From the NCBI GenBank assembly GCA_963765785.1, contig CAVXXW010000001.1, forward strand, positions 372,001-436,000: a stretch of 64,000 bases of DNA, read 5' to 3'. Position 1 is the first letter of the stretch. The number at the start of each line of letters is the position of its first letter. Below the pieces are notes generated by a model, which saw nothing but the letters and a program-made list of their open reading frames with translations, did not search any database and was not told the origin of the DNA. The DNA is from AC-32 sp963765785 (lineage in GTDB: Bacteria > Actinomycetota > Thermoleophilia > Gaiellales > Gaiellaceae). Position numbers and translations under genes: made by a program. Below are positions 38,501 through 45,554 of the stretch, one piece after another.

Positions 38501-38975
38501 CGCGCTGCGGGCGCGGGGGCTCGCCGAGGGCGGGGCCGAGGGGATCGAGACGCTGCGGGAGTCGCTCGCGGTGCTCGAGGGCTCGTCGGCCAAGCTCGAG
38601 CGCGCCCGGTCGCTGGTCGAGCTGGGCGCGGCCTTGCGCCGGGCGAACCAGCGCGCCGACGCGCGGGAGCTGCTCAAGGAAGGCCTCGACATCTCGGTTC
38701 GCTCCGGCTCGCAGCCGCTCGTCGAGCGGGCCGAGGAGGAGCTCGCGGCGACCGGAGCGAGGCCGCGGCGGCTGCTGCTCTCGGGCGTCGAGTCGCTGAC
38801 CGCGAGCGAGCGGCGGGTCGCGCGGTTCGCAGCCGACGGGCTCTCGAACAAGGACATTGCGCAGGCACTCTTCGTCACCACGAAGACCGTCGAGGTGCAC
38901 CTCAGCAACGTCTACCGCAAGCTCGGCATCGGCTCCCGCAGCGAGCTGCCGCAGGCGCTCGGCGGCGAGGCCTGA
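35508..38975 (+). CDS. Multidomain regulator: class III cyclase, AAA-type ATPase, TPR-like repeats, LuxR helix-turn-helix
   Basis: A protein of about 1,150 residues. The certain part begins at GTG 35559. The frame is open back to a CTG at 35508 preceded by GGGGG, adding 17 residues. Domains: nucleotide cyclase (FLFTDIEGSTKLLK and DTKGDSFFVVF give both metal-binding Asp, with AARIGDAGHGGQ carrying the catalytic Arg); P-loop ATPase (EGRAGMGKTRLVAEA, Walker B AIVVDDLHWTDAP); a long helical TPR-like region; C-terminal LuxR domain (LTASERRVARFAADGLSNKD, TTKTVEVHLSNVYRKLGIG). It is probably a signal-responsive transcription regulator. A USP-family gene follows with one-base overlap (TGATG). Confidence 0.9.
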   Translation: MSTPAVRDASTALPTGTVTFLFTDIEGSTKLLKSLGRDRYGDVLATHNRLLRTAFSEAGGIEIDTKGDSFFVVFRSAGSAIEASAAAQRALAGHEWPEGVQVRVRMGLHTGEASVGTDGYVGFAVHQAARIGDAGHGGQVLLSTTTATLVRFDLPAPLGLRDLGPVQLPDFDRPERLFQLEIEGLPGEFPLLSTREREKARPRMPRRRADVQVATTPLLEREAEVAALHAVVDAAASGAGRVVAIEGRAGMGKTRLVAEARSLASGAGFEVLLARSADLEQEFAYGVVRQLFEPYLASLSQDERDEALSGTAALAERLFGDEELTGAAAGDVSFAVLHGLYWLAANLAARRPTAIVVDDLHWTDAPTLRWLAFLGRRLEGLPLLVVLGLRPPEQSVETELLTELISDPTVLVIRPTALSEPAVGAMVAQEYGSEAHPAFAAACHSATGGNPLFVRALVDALHGEGVEPTAENAARAREVGPEPVTRAVTLRLSRLPEEARRFATAAAILGDASEQRDVATLAEIDDRHLSTLAATWLARADLMRVTTPTVEFVHPVVRAAVYESIEPVHRLVAHRRAAEILDAADEEPERVAAHLDLVTPAGDPFVVETLRVAADRALVRGAPEVAVRYLRRALAEPPTEETRVDTLRELGLAEQRVDVSSAAEHLREALAHTDEPLRHARLALELGRSLFRLNRGPEAVRIFERAVERLGDEEPELREMLEAELINSAGFDSDVFQVSRTRLEQADETTLEGDIGRAVMVATLRYFDARRGCNRERMARELAEPATLGALVDSMPSVAISCAATALMFAELDDEVDRFFDTIMEAAKKRGELVTLSNMLCFRGLTLAQRGDLEAAMDDLHESDDLVRYLPTQQGAIYFHSYLADVLTNRGELDEAERSLAQLGLEEEVAESGHIIFFLGARGWLRFARRDFTAAADDWRRLGRCMEAFEMRNPAVVAWRSHLALALIALDRRDEALELAREEIELARAWGSPRPIGVALRARGLAEGGAEGIETLRESLAVLEGSSAKLERARSLVELGAALRRANQRADARELLKEGLDISVRSGSQPLVERAEEELAATGARPRRLLLSGVESLTASERRVARFAADGLSNKDIAQALFVTTKTVEVHLSNVYRKLGIGSRSELPQALGGEA

Positions 38976-39403
38976 TGCGCATCAGGCGCCGCGTCGGGGA
39001 CGGCGAGGCGGTGCGGGTCGTGCTCGTCGCGACCGACCGCTCCGAGACGGCCGAGCGCGCGGTGCGCTTCGCGGCCGAAATGGCCTCGCGCTACGAGGCG
39101 GAGCTGGTCGTGCTCCGCGTCCTCGTCGGGAGCGAGGTCTCGCGGGCCGACGCGGCAGAGGATATGGAGGCGTACCTCGAGACGCTCGACGGCGAGCAGA
39201 AGCGCGCGGCGGTCGTCAGCGCCGAGGATCCCGCGGACGCGATCGTCGACGCTGCGCGGCGCGAGCGGGCGGACGTGCTCGTCGTCGGCAGCGTCGGCAT
39301 GAGCGGCCGGCGGGAGTTCCTGCTGCGCAACGTCCCGAACCGCGTCTCGCACAATGCCCCCTGCACGGTGGTGATCGTCCAGACCCACCGCCAGGATTCG
39401 TGA
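38975..39403 (+). CDS. Universal stress protein family protein
   Basis: A 142-residue UspA-fold protein starting ATG 38975 inside the previous stop (TGATG). The first strand is VRVVLVATDRSETAERAVRF. The C-terminal ATP-loop-like segment is VVGSVGMSGRREFLLRNVPN followed by RVSHNAPCTVVIV, close to the G-2x-G-9x-G(S/T) nucleotide-binding pattern. It is coupled to the cyclase-ATPase-LuxR gene, so it may sense or modulate the same stress or nucleotide signal. Confidence 0.88.
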   Translation: MRIRRRVGDGEAVRVVLVATDRSETAERAVRFAAEMASRYEAELVVLRVLVGSEVSRADAAEDMEAYLETLDGEQKRAAVVSAEDPADAIVDAARRERADVLVVGSVGMSGRREFLLRNVPNRVSHNAPCTVVIVQTHRQDS

Positions 39404-39508
39404 CGTGGCCTGTGAATCAAAAGTCACACTTTCGGCTCAGGTGAGCCGCGTCCCTGACGGCCATGCCCGGGGACAGTCCCTGGACAAGTCCTACGCCGAG
39501 GCGACGGC

Positions 39509-41089
39509 GTGAGCACCGCCGCCGACCAGCGGCTGCTCGGCCGCGCCGCGCGCATCGCGACCGTGCTCGGCAAGTACGGCTTCAACGAGTCGCGCCGCGA
39601 CGACCCGCCGGAGGTGCGCGCCCGCCGGCTGCGCGAGGCGCTCGAAGAGCTCGGGCCGACCTTCGCGAAGATCGGGCAGATCCTCTCGACCCGGCCAGAC
39701 CTGATCCCGCCCGAGGCTGTCGCCGAGCTCGCGCAGCTGCAGGACCGCGTTACACCGCTGAGCGAGCACGAGGTCGTCCAGGTGATGGAGCAGGAGCTCC
39801 GGGTCCCGTGGGAAGACGTCTTCGCGTCGATCGAGCCCGAGCCGCTGGCCGCCGGGACGATCGGGCAGGTCCACCGAGCAGTCCTCGACAGCGGCGAGCG
39901 CGTCGTCGTCAAGGTGCAGCGGCCGACCGCCGAGCAGGACATCCTGCGTGACCTCAGCCTGCTGGAGCTGTTCGCGCAGAAGACGGCCAACCGCAACGCC
40001 CTGCGTCGCATCGTCGACCTCCCCGCGGCAATCGAGCACCTCTCCGACTCGCTCCGCCGCGAGCTCGACTTCCGGCTCGAGGCCCAGAACGTCGAACGCC
40101 TTCGAGCTGCGCTGACCTCGTTCCAGCGGCTCGACGCGCCGGGCGTCTACGAAGAGCTGTCGACCGCACGCCTGCTCGTGCTCGAGGAGATCCAGGGCGT
40201 GCCGGTGCGCGAGATCCCGCAGGGCCCGGAACGCCGCGAGGCGGCGCGGCAGCTGCTCGAGTGCTACTACCGACAGATCCTCGTCGAGGGCTTCTTCCAC
40301 GCCGACCCGCACCCCGGGAACATGCTCTGGGCCGACGGGCGGATCTACTTCCTCGACTTCGGCATGGTCGGCGAGCTCTCGCCGGAGATGCGCGGGCAGC
40401 TGCTGCTCCTCCTGCTCGCGTTCTGGCAGGAGGACGTGCCGTTCCTGACCGAGGTCGTGCTGATCATGGCCGGCCCGGAAGCCGAGGACGCAGACGCCGC
40501 GGGGCTCGAGGCCGACCTGACGGAGCTCCTCCACCGCTACCGCCACGCCTCGCTCGGCGAGATCTCGCTCGGGCCGCTGATGCAGGAGATCGCGCACACC
40601 TCGACGCAGCACGGCGTGCGGCTTCCGGCCCCCCTCGTGCTCACCGGCAAGGCGATGGCGCAGATGCAGCTCGCCGCGTGCGAGCTCGACCCGGAGCTCG
40701 ATCCGTTCTCGGTGGTCGGGCGCTTCCTGATGAAGAACCTCGTCACACGTGCGCAGGCGAGCGCCGACCCGAAGCGGCTCTTCTACGACGTGCAGAAGCT
40801 CAAGGTGCGCGGCGAGCGGCTGATCGAGTCGTTCGAGCGGATCAGCGGCGCGCGCCCCGGCCAGCGGCTGCAGGTGGACATCCGCGGGATCAGGCCGCTG
40901 GAACGGACGATCCGGATCGTCGCGCGGCAGCTTGCGCTCGCGATCACGGCGGGCTCGGCGCTCGTCGCCTGCGGCGCGACCGCCGCCGCCCAGCACGTCG
41001 AGCGCTGGGTGCCGATCACCCTCGGCGTCGTCGGCGGCACGCTCGCGCTGATCCTGCTCACCGACCTCATCCGGCGCCGCAACGAGTAG
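39509..41089 (+). CDS. ABC1/UbiB-family atypical kinase
   Basis: A 526-residue AarF/UbiB/ABC1 protein, start GTG 39509. Kinase-like motifs in order: the family KxGQ motif region (FAKIGQILSTRPDLIP), Ala-rich nucleotide loop LAAGTIGQVHRAVL, the ATP-contact Lys in VVKVQRP, the catalytic-loop FFHADPHPGNMLW and the metal-binding DFGMVGELS. Two hydrophobic spans at the C-terminus (LALAITAGSALVACGATAA and WVPITLGVVGGTLALILL) anchor it in the membrane. Such proteins support isoprenoid quinone or lipid metabolism. The substrate here is unknown. Confidence 0.92.
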   Translation: MSTAADQRLLGRAARIATVLGKYGFNESRRDDPPEVRARRLREALEELGPTFAKIGQILSTRPDLIPPEAVAELAQLQDRVTPLSEHEVVQVMEQELRVPWEDVFASIEPEPLAAGTIGQVHRAVLDSGERVVVKVQRPTAEQDILRDLSLLELFAQKTANRNALRRIVDLPAAIEHLSDSLRRELDFRLEAQNVERLRAALTSFQRLDAPGVYEELSTARLLVLEEIQGVPVREIPQGPERREAARQLLECYYRQILVEGFFHADPHPGNMLWADGRIYFLDFGMVGELSPEMRGQLLLLLLAFWQEDVPFLTEVVLIMAGPEAEDADAAGLEADLTELLHRYRHASLGEISLGPLMQEIAHTSTQHGVRLPAPLVLTGKAMAQMQLAACELDPELDPFSVVGRFLMKNLVTRAQASADPKRLFYDVQKLKVRGERLIESFERISGARPGQRLQVDIRGIRPLERTIRIVARQLALAITAGSALVACGATAAAQHVERWVPITLGVVGGTLALILLTDLIRRRNE

Positions 41090-41095
41090 CGGCGT

Positions 41096-42241
41096 CTAGG
41101 TGGGCACGACGAACTGCGCGCTACCGACGGTGCGGTAGCGGGCGAACGAGCGGGCGCCGAAGCCGGCCCAGACGTACCAGCGGTAGCGGCCGGGGCCGAG
41201 GCGCTGCTTGTGCCCGTTCCAGCGCCAGCCGGCGGGCAGGCCGAGCTGATTCGTCGTCGGCCACGCCGCGAAGACCCGCTTGGACCCGCGATAGAGCTGG
41301 ACGTTGTAGTAGCTCGCGCCGCGCGTCGCAGCCCAGCGCAGGATCGGCTTGTCCGCAACCCGAGGCACGTACGGCAGCTTCCGCATCGTCACGATCTTCG
41401 CCAGGCCGGCGACGATCTTGCGCTTCGAGGCGTTCCCGGCCTCGTCGAAGGTCTGGACGGCGTACGTGTACTCGAGCCCGGCCTCGACCTTCTTGTCCAT
41501 GAAGCTGCCGCCGGCGCCGCGGAAGACGACCGGCTGATTCTTGGTGCCGCGCTGCCAGCGCTGCACGACGGCCGTGTCGGCCGGGCTCGAGGACTTCCAG
41601 CTCACGATGTCCGAGCCGGTCCGGCTGTCGACGAGGGCCTTGGAGAGGACCGGCGCCGTCGAGTCGTAGTTGATCGACACCGGCGCCGCCGCGAAGTTTC
41701 CAGCCTTGTCGTAGCAGCCGCCGCTGATGGGAGCGGCGGTCTTGTCCGGCCCCGAGTACGTAGTGGTCGAGCAGCTGGCGATGCCGGAAGTCGCATCGGT
41801 TCCACTCCAGGTCACAGCTACCGGGTGGTTGAACCAGCCGTTGAAGTCAGCGCCACGCGCGAGGGCGGCCGCCACGCCGGTAGGAGGGTCCGCGTCGATC
41901 TTTAGCGGCGGGGTCGTCACCGAAACCATGGAGTGGTCGGGCTGTTCGACTTGGCACGTCGCCGTTGCATGTGTGGCAGGCCCGGGGACTTGCGTCGGTC
42001 CGCAGCCAGTGGTGTTGATATACGGAATGTTGATCGTCCAAGTCACGACGACGAAGTTCCCGTACTGGTTGCCGCGGTACCACCCGTTTGTGCCCTGGAT
42101 GCCGTCGATGCCGTAGGTGATTGGACCGGTGGCCGCCGAAGCGCCGGTAAGAGTGAACGAGAGACATGCCAGCGCCACCACGGCGGCGACCAGTCCCCTA
42201 GAAAATGGCTTCGAACGATGCTGCATCGGGCGGCGACGCAT
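41096..42241 (-). CDS. Secreted protein with Ig-like and fibronectin-like modules
   Basis: A 381-residue exported protein. The signal peptide is FSRGLVAAVVALACLSFTLT with cleavage near ASA-ATG. Starts at ATG 42241, or the ATG 15 bp on at 42226. The middle carries bacterial Ig-like segments (HPVAVTWSGTDATSGIASCS, then GGCYDKAGNFAAAPVSINYD), and the second half a fibronectin-like repeat (DIVSWKSSSPADTAVVQRWQ, GLEYTYAVQTFDEAGN) and a final RYRWYVWAGFG module. No enzyme motif. It lies beside the membrane-anchored regulator, in the surface-protein island. Confidence 0.75.
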   Translation of the reverse strand: MRRRPMQHRSKPFSRGLVAAVVALACLSFTLTGASAATGPITYGIDGIQGTNGWYRGNQYGNFVVVTWTINIPYINTTGCGPTQVPGPATHATATCQVEQPDHSMVSVTTPPLKIDADPPTGVAAALARGADFNGWFNHPVAVTWSGTDATSGIASCSTTTYSGPDKTAAPISGGCYDKAGNFAAAPVSINYDSTAPVLSKALVDSRTGSDIVSWKSSSPADTAVVQRWQRGTKNQPVVFRGAGGSFMDKKVEAGLEYTYAVQTFDEAGNASKRKIVAGLAKIVTMRKLPYVPRVADKPILRWAATRGASYYNVQLYRGSKRVFAAWPTTNQLGLPAGWRWNGHKQRLGPGRYRWYVWAGFGARSFARYRTVGSAQFVVPT

Positions 42242-42256
42242 GTCGGGTCTCCTTCG

Positions 42257-43168
42257 TCAGCGGCGGGGCGGCGGAAGCGGGTGGGCGGCGGTGCCGCCGG
42301 AAGGTGCGGGGAGCGGCGCCGGGTTCGACGAGCTCGCCGGAGTCGGTGAGGAAGAGGTCGTGCTCGCCGGCGTCGTCGTCTGCGCCGGCGCGGTCGAGCT
42401 CGACTGCACCGAGGCCAGCGCGGTCGACGCCGTCGTGGTCGACGCGTGCTGGGCCGGCGCGGTGCGTGCCGGGCTGACGGCTGGCTTCGTGCGCCGCGCG
42501 GTGTGGCGGGCGGGCTGCACGACGCGACGCGCTCGCTCGCCGGCCGTCGGCGGCTTCAGGCTCGGGCCGTCGAGCACGCGCGGCGGCGCGGCCTCGAGGA
42601 CGGCCCCGCCGGGCGACAGCCGGATGAGGCCGCCACCCGCCAGCGCCAGCGCCAGCGCGGCGACCGCAGCCGCGGGAACCCACTGGAGCCTCGGCCGGAA
42701 GGTCCTCCGGCGTCGTGGCGGCGGCGCGGGCGCGGCGGGCTGCGCCTCGCGCGTGAGCCCGAGCTCCGAGGTCCAGAACTTGATCCCGCCGTAGCGGCTC
42801 GCGGCGACGTAGAGGTCGAACCGGCCCGCGGCCTTGAACTCGGCCGCCGAGGGCCACTCCCGGCCGGCGCAGAATTCCTCGAGCGCGGTGCGAATGCGTT
42901 CCTGCGTCCAGCGCCTGCGACCGCTCCGGCCCGGGGTGCTCTGGTGGACGATTCGGTATCGGGTCGCGCGCCCGCTGCCGAGGCGCTCGAGCATGCCGTG
43001 TTCGACCAGTTCGGCGAGGTCGTAGGCCGCCTGTGAGCGGCTGACGCCCGAGAGCTCCTCGTATCGCGCGCGCGTGAGTCTGGACGTCCCCTCCGATTTC
43101 AGGACGCCCAGAACCCGTTGCTGGGCCGGTTTGAGCTCGAAATGGTCGGTAGAGCGTTGCTGCGGCAC
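42257..43168 (-). CDS. Membrane-anchored winged-helix regulator with Ser/Thr/Pro-rich external tail
   Basis: A 303-residue protein from GTG 43168, preceded by GGGGAGGG. Residues about 8-75 form a winged-helix DNA-binding domain (KPAQQRVLGVLKSEGTSRLT, SGVSRSQAAYDLAELVEHGM). Residues about 85-135 form a second small domain (WTQERIRTALEEFCAGREWP, then RYGGIKFWTSELGL). A single membrane span follows (WVPAAAVAALALALAGGGLI). The last roughly 130 residues are Ala/Ser/Thr/Pro-rich and would lie outside the cell. It is divergent from the secreted-protein genes at 43521-48329 and is a good candidate to control them in response to an envelope signal. Confidence 0.75.
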   Translation of the reverse strand: MPQQRSTDHFELKPAQQRVLGVLKSEGTSRLTRARYEELSGVSRSQAAYDLAELVEHGMLERLGSGRATRYRIVHQSTPGRSGRRRWTQERIRTALEEFCAGREWPSAAEFKAAGRFDLYVAASRYGGIKFWTSELGLTREAQPAAPAPPPRRRRTFRPRLQWVPAAAVAALALALAGGGLIRLSPGGAVLEAAPPRVLDGPSLKPPTAGERARRVVQPARHTARRTKPAVSPARTAPAQHASTTTASTALASVQSSSTAPAQTTTPASTTSSSPTPASSSNPAPLPAPSGGTAAHPLPPPRR

Positions 43169-43520
43169 CGCGCCCTCCCCATAGGCGACCGGTAGGCCGA
43201 CTGTAGCCCCGGTCCACCGAAAGGGCAAGCCTCTTGAGTCGATGCTGGACCTTCGTCGCGGACGCTTCGTACGGCGTTCCAACGGCCGATCCCCGGATCT
43301 GAAAACGGCAGATTTTCAGCGGCGTTCCCTCATCGTTCCGGCCTTCGCGGCCCTTCGTCCAACGCTCCTCGGTAAATCGTCCAAGTAATTCCTGTGGAAA
43401 AGTTCAACGAGAACTTTCAGCCTCAGTTGCGCTTAACAGACATTTCACAGATTTGGGTACAGAGTGGTAATCAGTACTTGAATTGACGGCGACAAATCTG
43501 GTACGTTCAATTTCCAGCAG
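43169..43520. promoter_or_regulatory. AT-richer divergent control region with inverted repeats
   Basis: About 350 bp between the regulator and the first secreted-protein gene, clearly lower in GC than its surroundings. A perfect 7-bp inverted repeat lies at 43299-43319 (CTGAAAA, 7-base spacer, TTTTCAG). CAGATTTG at 43448-43455 and its complement CAAATCTG at 43493-43500 flank a 37-bp stretch that includes TTGAATTGACGG. The TTGAC could be a -35 element. This is where the membrane-anchored regulator could bind. Confidence 0.55.
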
Positions 43521-44363
43521 ATGACGACAATCGACGTGACACTGACCCAGCGTCGCCTTTCCCGGCTCAGCCGGCGGGTCGCCACTCTGTTCGTCCTCTC
43601 GGCCGGCGCGTTGTGCGCACTCGCGCTGGCCGATTCCGCCTGGGCAAGCGGGTCCGGCCCCTCTCCAGACCCGCTTGCCGAGGCCCCGGATGCGGCTGCG
43701 ACGGCGGCTCAGGCGATCACGCCGGCAGCGCCTGCCGACACGCAGACACCAGCGACTCCCGACCCGTCGGCGCTCGAGGCCGCGACGCAGCAGGCAGCCA
43801 CAGCGGTTGCGAACGCAAGCCAGAACAACGTGCAGAACATCGTTGTGATCATCCGCATCAACAGCCCGGGCGACGACGTGATCAACCAGAGCAACACGGC
43901 GATCGCAAACGCCGTTGCTGCCAACAATTCGTCGACGAACCAGGGCAGCGGTGCCGGTTCGGCCGGCGACACCGGCCAGCCCGACGGATCGACGGGCACG
44001 ACCCCCGATACAACCGCAGACGCGCCGGCAGCGTCTTCACCCCCCCCGACGACGATGCCGGCGGCTGCGGAGGCTCCTTCTGCTGCGCCGCCGCCGGCGG
44101 TCATCGCCGCAGCACCCGAACACAAGTCTGCAGCGCCGACTTCGGAGCGCGCGCGGCCGCGAGCATTCGCAGCTGCGAAGCGCCCGTCAGGCGGCCGACC
44201 ACATCGCGCGAGCAACGCCGCGGTCGCCGAAGATTCGGCCGGGACGCCGGGCACGGGTCAGCCCGCCGCAGATCCCGGCCACCAAGTTGCGCCGCGAGAG
44301 GCCGCAACGGCCGTCCCGCGCCCGGCGAGCGCGCCCGCGCCCGCGAGCGGCGGACGACCGTGA
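43521..44363 (+). CDS. Secreted Ala/Pro-rich protein with an Asn/Gln-rich beta segment
   Basis: A 280-residue exported protein (signal ATLFVLSAGALCALALADS, cleavage near AWA-SGS). The only non-low-complexity part is residues about 95-145: ASQNNVQNIVVIIRINSPGD, then DVINQSNTAIANAVAANN. Its regularly spaced Asn and Gln resemble the repeat unit of the large protein at 45555. The rest is Ala/Pro/Thr-rich and disordered-looking. No ribosome-binding site is obvious before the ATG, so the start may be leaderless. It overlaps the next small gene by 4 bp (GTGA). Confidence 0.65.
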   Translation: MTTIDVTLTQRRLSRLSRRVATLFVLSAGALCALALADSAWASGSGPSPDPLAEAPDAAATAAQAITPAAPADTQTPATPDPSALEAATQQAATAVANASQNNVQNIVVIIRINSPGDDVINQSNTAIANAVAANNSSTNQGSGAGSAGDTGQPDGSTGTTPDTTADAPAASSPPPTTMPAAAEAPSAAPPPAVIAAAPEHKSAAPTSERARPRAFAAAKRPSGGRPHRASNAAVAEDSAGTPGTGQPAADPGHQVAPREAATAVPRPASAPAPASGGRP

Positions 44364-44590
44364 CCTGGGCGCCCGTCCGTGCACGCAGGGCCGCAGCACG
44401 GGCCGGCGCCGGCGCGGCGCACCTCCTCAGCAGCTTCACCCGGCCGCCGGTGCTCCCGAGCGTCTCGGCTGACAGGGCCGACACGGTCTCGACCGTAGTC
44501 GTCCTGACGCTGGTCGCGGTTCTCCTCGCGATTCTGCTCGGCGTCGGGTCCACCTACGTCCCGGCGGTCCGGGCGTGGGCGGCTCGATGA
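44360..44590 (+). CDS. Small single-span membrane protein
   Basis: A 76-residue protein from GTG 44360, overlapping the stop of the preceding secreted-protein gene. An Ala/Arg-rich N-terminus (VRARRAAARAGAGAAHLL) is followed by one strong membrane span (TVSTVVVLTLVAVLLAILLG) near the C-terminus. No family recognised. It overlaps the next gene by 4 bp (ATGA), so the three genes form one translational unit. Confidence 0.55.
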   Translation: MTWAPVRARRAAARAGAGAAHLLSSFTRPPVLPSVSADRADTVSTVVVLTLVAVLLAILLGVGSTYVPAVRAWAAR

Positions 44591-45474
44591 GGGTCTGGAC
44601 GATTCGGGCCGCAAACCGCTCAGGCAAGCCGTTTTCACGTTGGGCATGTGTGCTGGCCGCAGCCGTCTGCGGCGCGCTGGCGGGCCCTGGTCTGGCCCGT
44701 GCCGCGAGCTCTCCTGGGCTCGGGGACGCGGAGGCCCAGATCCAGTCGGCTCTCACGCAGGTCGACGCCGTCGCGCCCGGGGCTGGCGCGGCGGTGCGGC
44801 CGGCCGTCAACCAGGCGCTCGCGACGACTTCCGCCGCCATGGCGGCCACGCCCCAGGCGCAAGCTCCCGCTCCGGCGCCTGAGCCCGCTCCGGCAGCGGC
44901 TCCGCCCGCGCCGCCGGTCCCCGCGGCTGCGCCGCCCGCACCGGCTCCGGCCCAGATCGTGAGCGACGCCGTCGCGCCCGTGCTTGCGTCGGTCGGCATA
45001 CAGGTTCCCGCGATGGCCTTGCCGGGAGCCGACGAAACGCCACCACATGCACCGATCTCGCTCGCCACGCCCGCGTCTGCCGCGCCCGCCGCAGCCGGCA
45101 GCGCCCGTGCCGCGAGCGTGACCCCGGCGGCCGCCGGCGCCGCCCCTCAGGCTGCCGCCCTCACGACGCCGCGGGCGGCGGCGCCCGCCGGGGAACCGAC
45201 GAACGCCCGCAGCTCTCAGCGCGGGCGCTCGTCCGGCGCCGCGCCGGCGGGGGGCTTGCCGCCCAAGCCACTCCCGCCGGCACCTCCCGGCCCAGGCCAA
45301 GACGTCACCTCGCCCGCCCAGACCGGCGGGCAGGGCCAGCTCGTGCCGCTTCTCGTCGCGGCGCTTGCAGCGGCCCTTGGGTTGACCAGGTTCCCGTTCC
45401 GGACCCGCCTCCTTCCGCGATCGGCCTTCCGGAGGCCGAGGCGGGTCGTGCTCCCGGTCTGGCACCCCGGCTGA
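44587..45474 (+). CDS. Ala/Pro-rich surface protein with C-terminal membrane anchor
   Basis: A 295-residue protein, start ATG 44587 (another in-frame start lies 12 bp upstream). It has a signal peptide (WACVLAAAVCGALAGPGLA, cleavage near ARA-ASS), a helical stretch (DAEAQIQSALTQVDAV), then about 180 residues of Ala/Pro-rich sequence. It ends with a membrane span (LVPLLVAALAAALGL) followed by an Arg-rich tail (FRTRLLPRSAFRRPRR). Signal peptide plus C-terminal span plus basic tail is the layout of cell-surface anchored proteins. No LPxTG motif is present. Function unknown. Confidence 0.6.
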   Translation: MRVWTIRAANRSGKPFSRWACVLAAAVCGALAGPGLARAASSPGLGDAEAQIQSALTQVDAVAPGAGAAVRPAVNQALATTSAAMAATPQAQAPAPAPEPAPAAAPPAPPVPAAAPPAPAPAQIVSDAVAPVLASVGIQVPAMALPGADETPPHAPISLATPASAAPAAAGSARAASVTPAAAGAAPQAAALTTPRAAAPAGEPTNARSSQRGRSSGAAPAGGLPPKPLPPAPPGPGQDVTSPAQTGGQGQLVPLLVAALAAALGLTRFPFRTRLLPRSAFRRPRRVVLPVWHPG

Positions 45475-45554
45475 GCCTCCTTCACCGGCCTACGTAGCGC
45501 GTCGTCTGCGCGGCGCGCAGCAGTTGTCCTACGCCAACGAAGGAGTCGAAAGGG

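Noticed and set aside
42205..43036. Rightward open frames opposite the membrane-anchored regulator
   Set aside because: The leftward frame has a helix-turn-helix, a membrane span and a good ribosome-binding site; the rightward ones are shadows.
44360..44590. Rightward frame extended back to 43613
   Set aside because: The upstream part is an out-of-frame shadow of the secreted protein at 43521; only the part from GTG 44360, with its membrane span, is credible.
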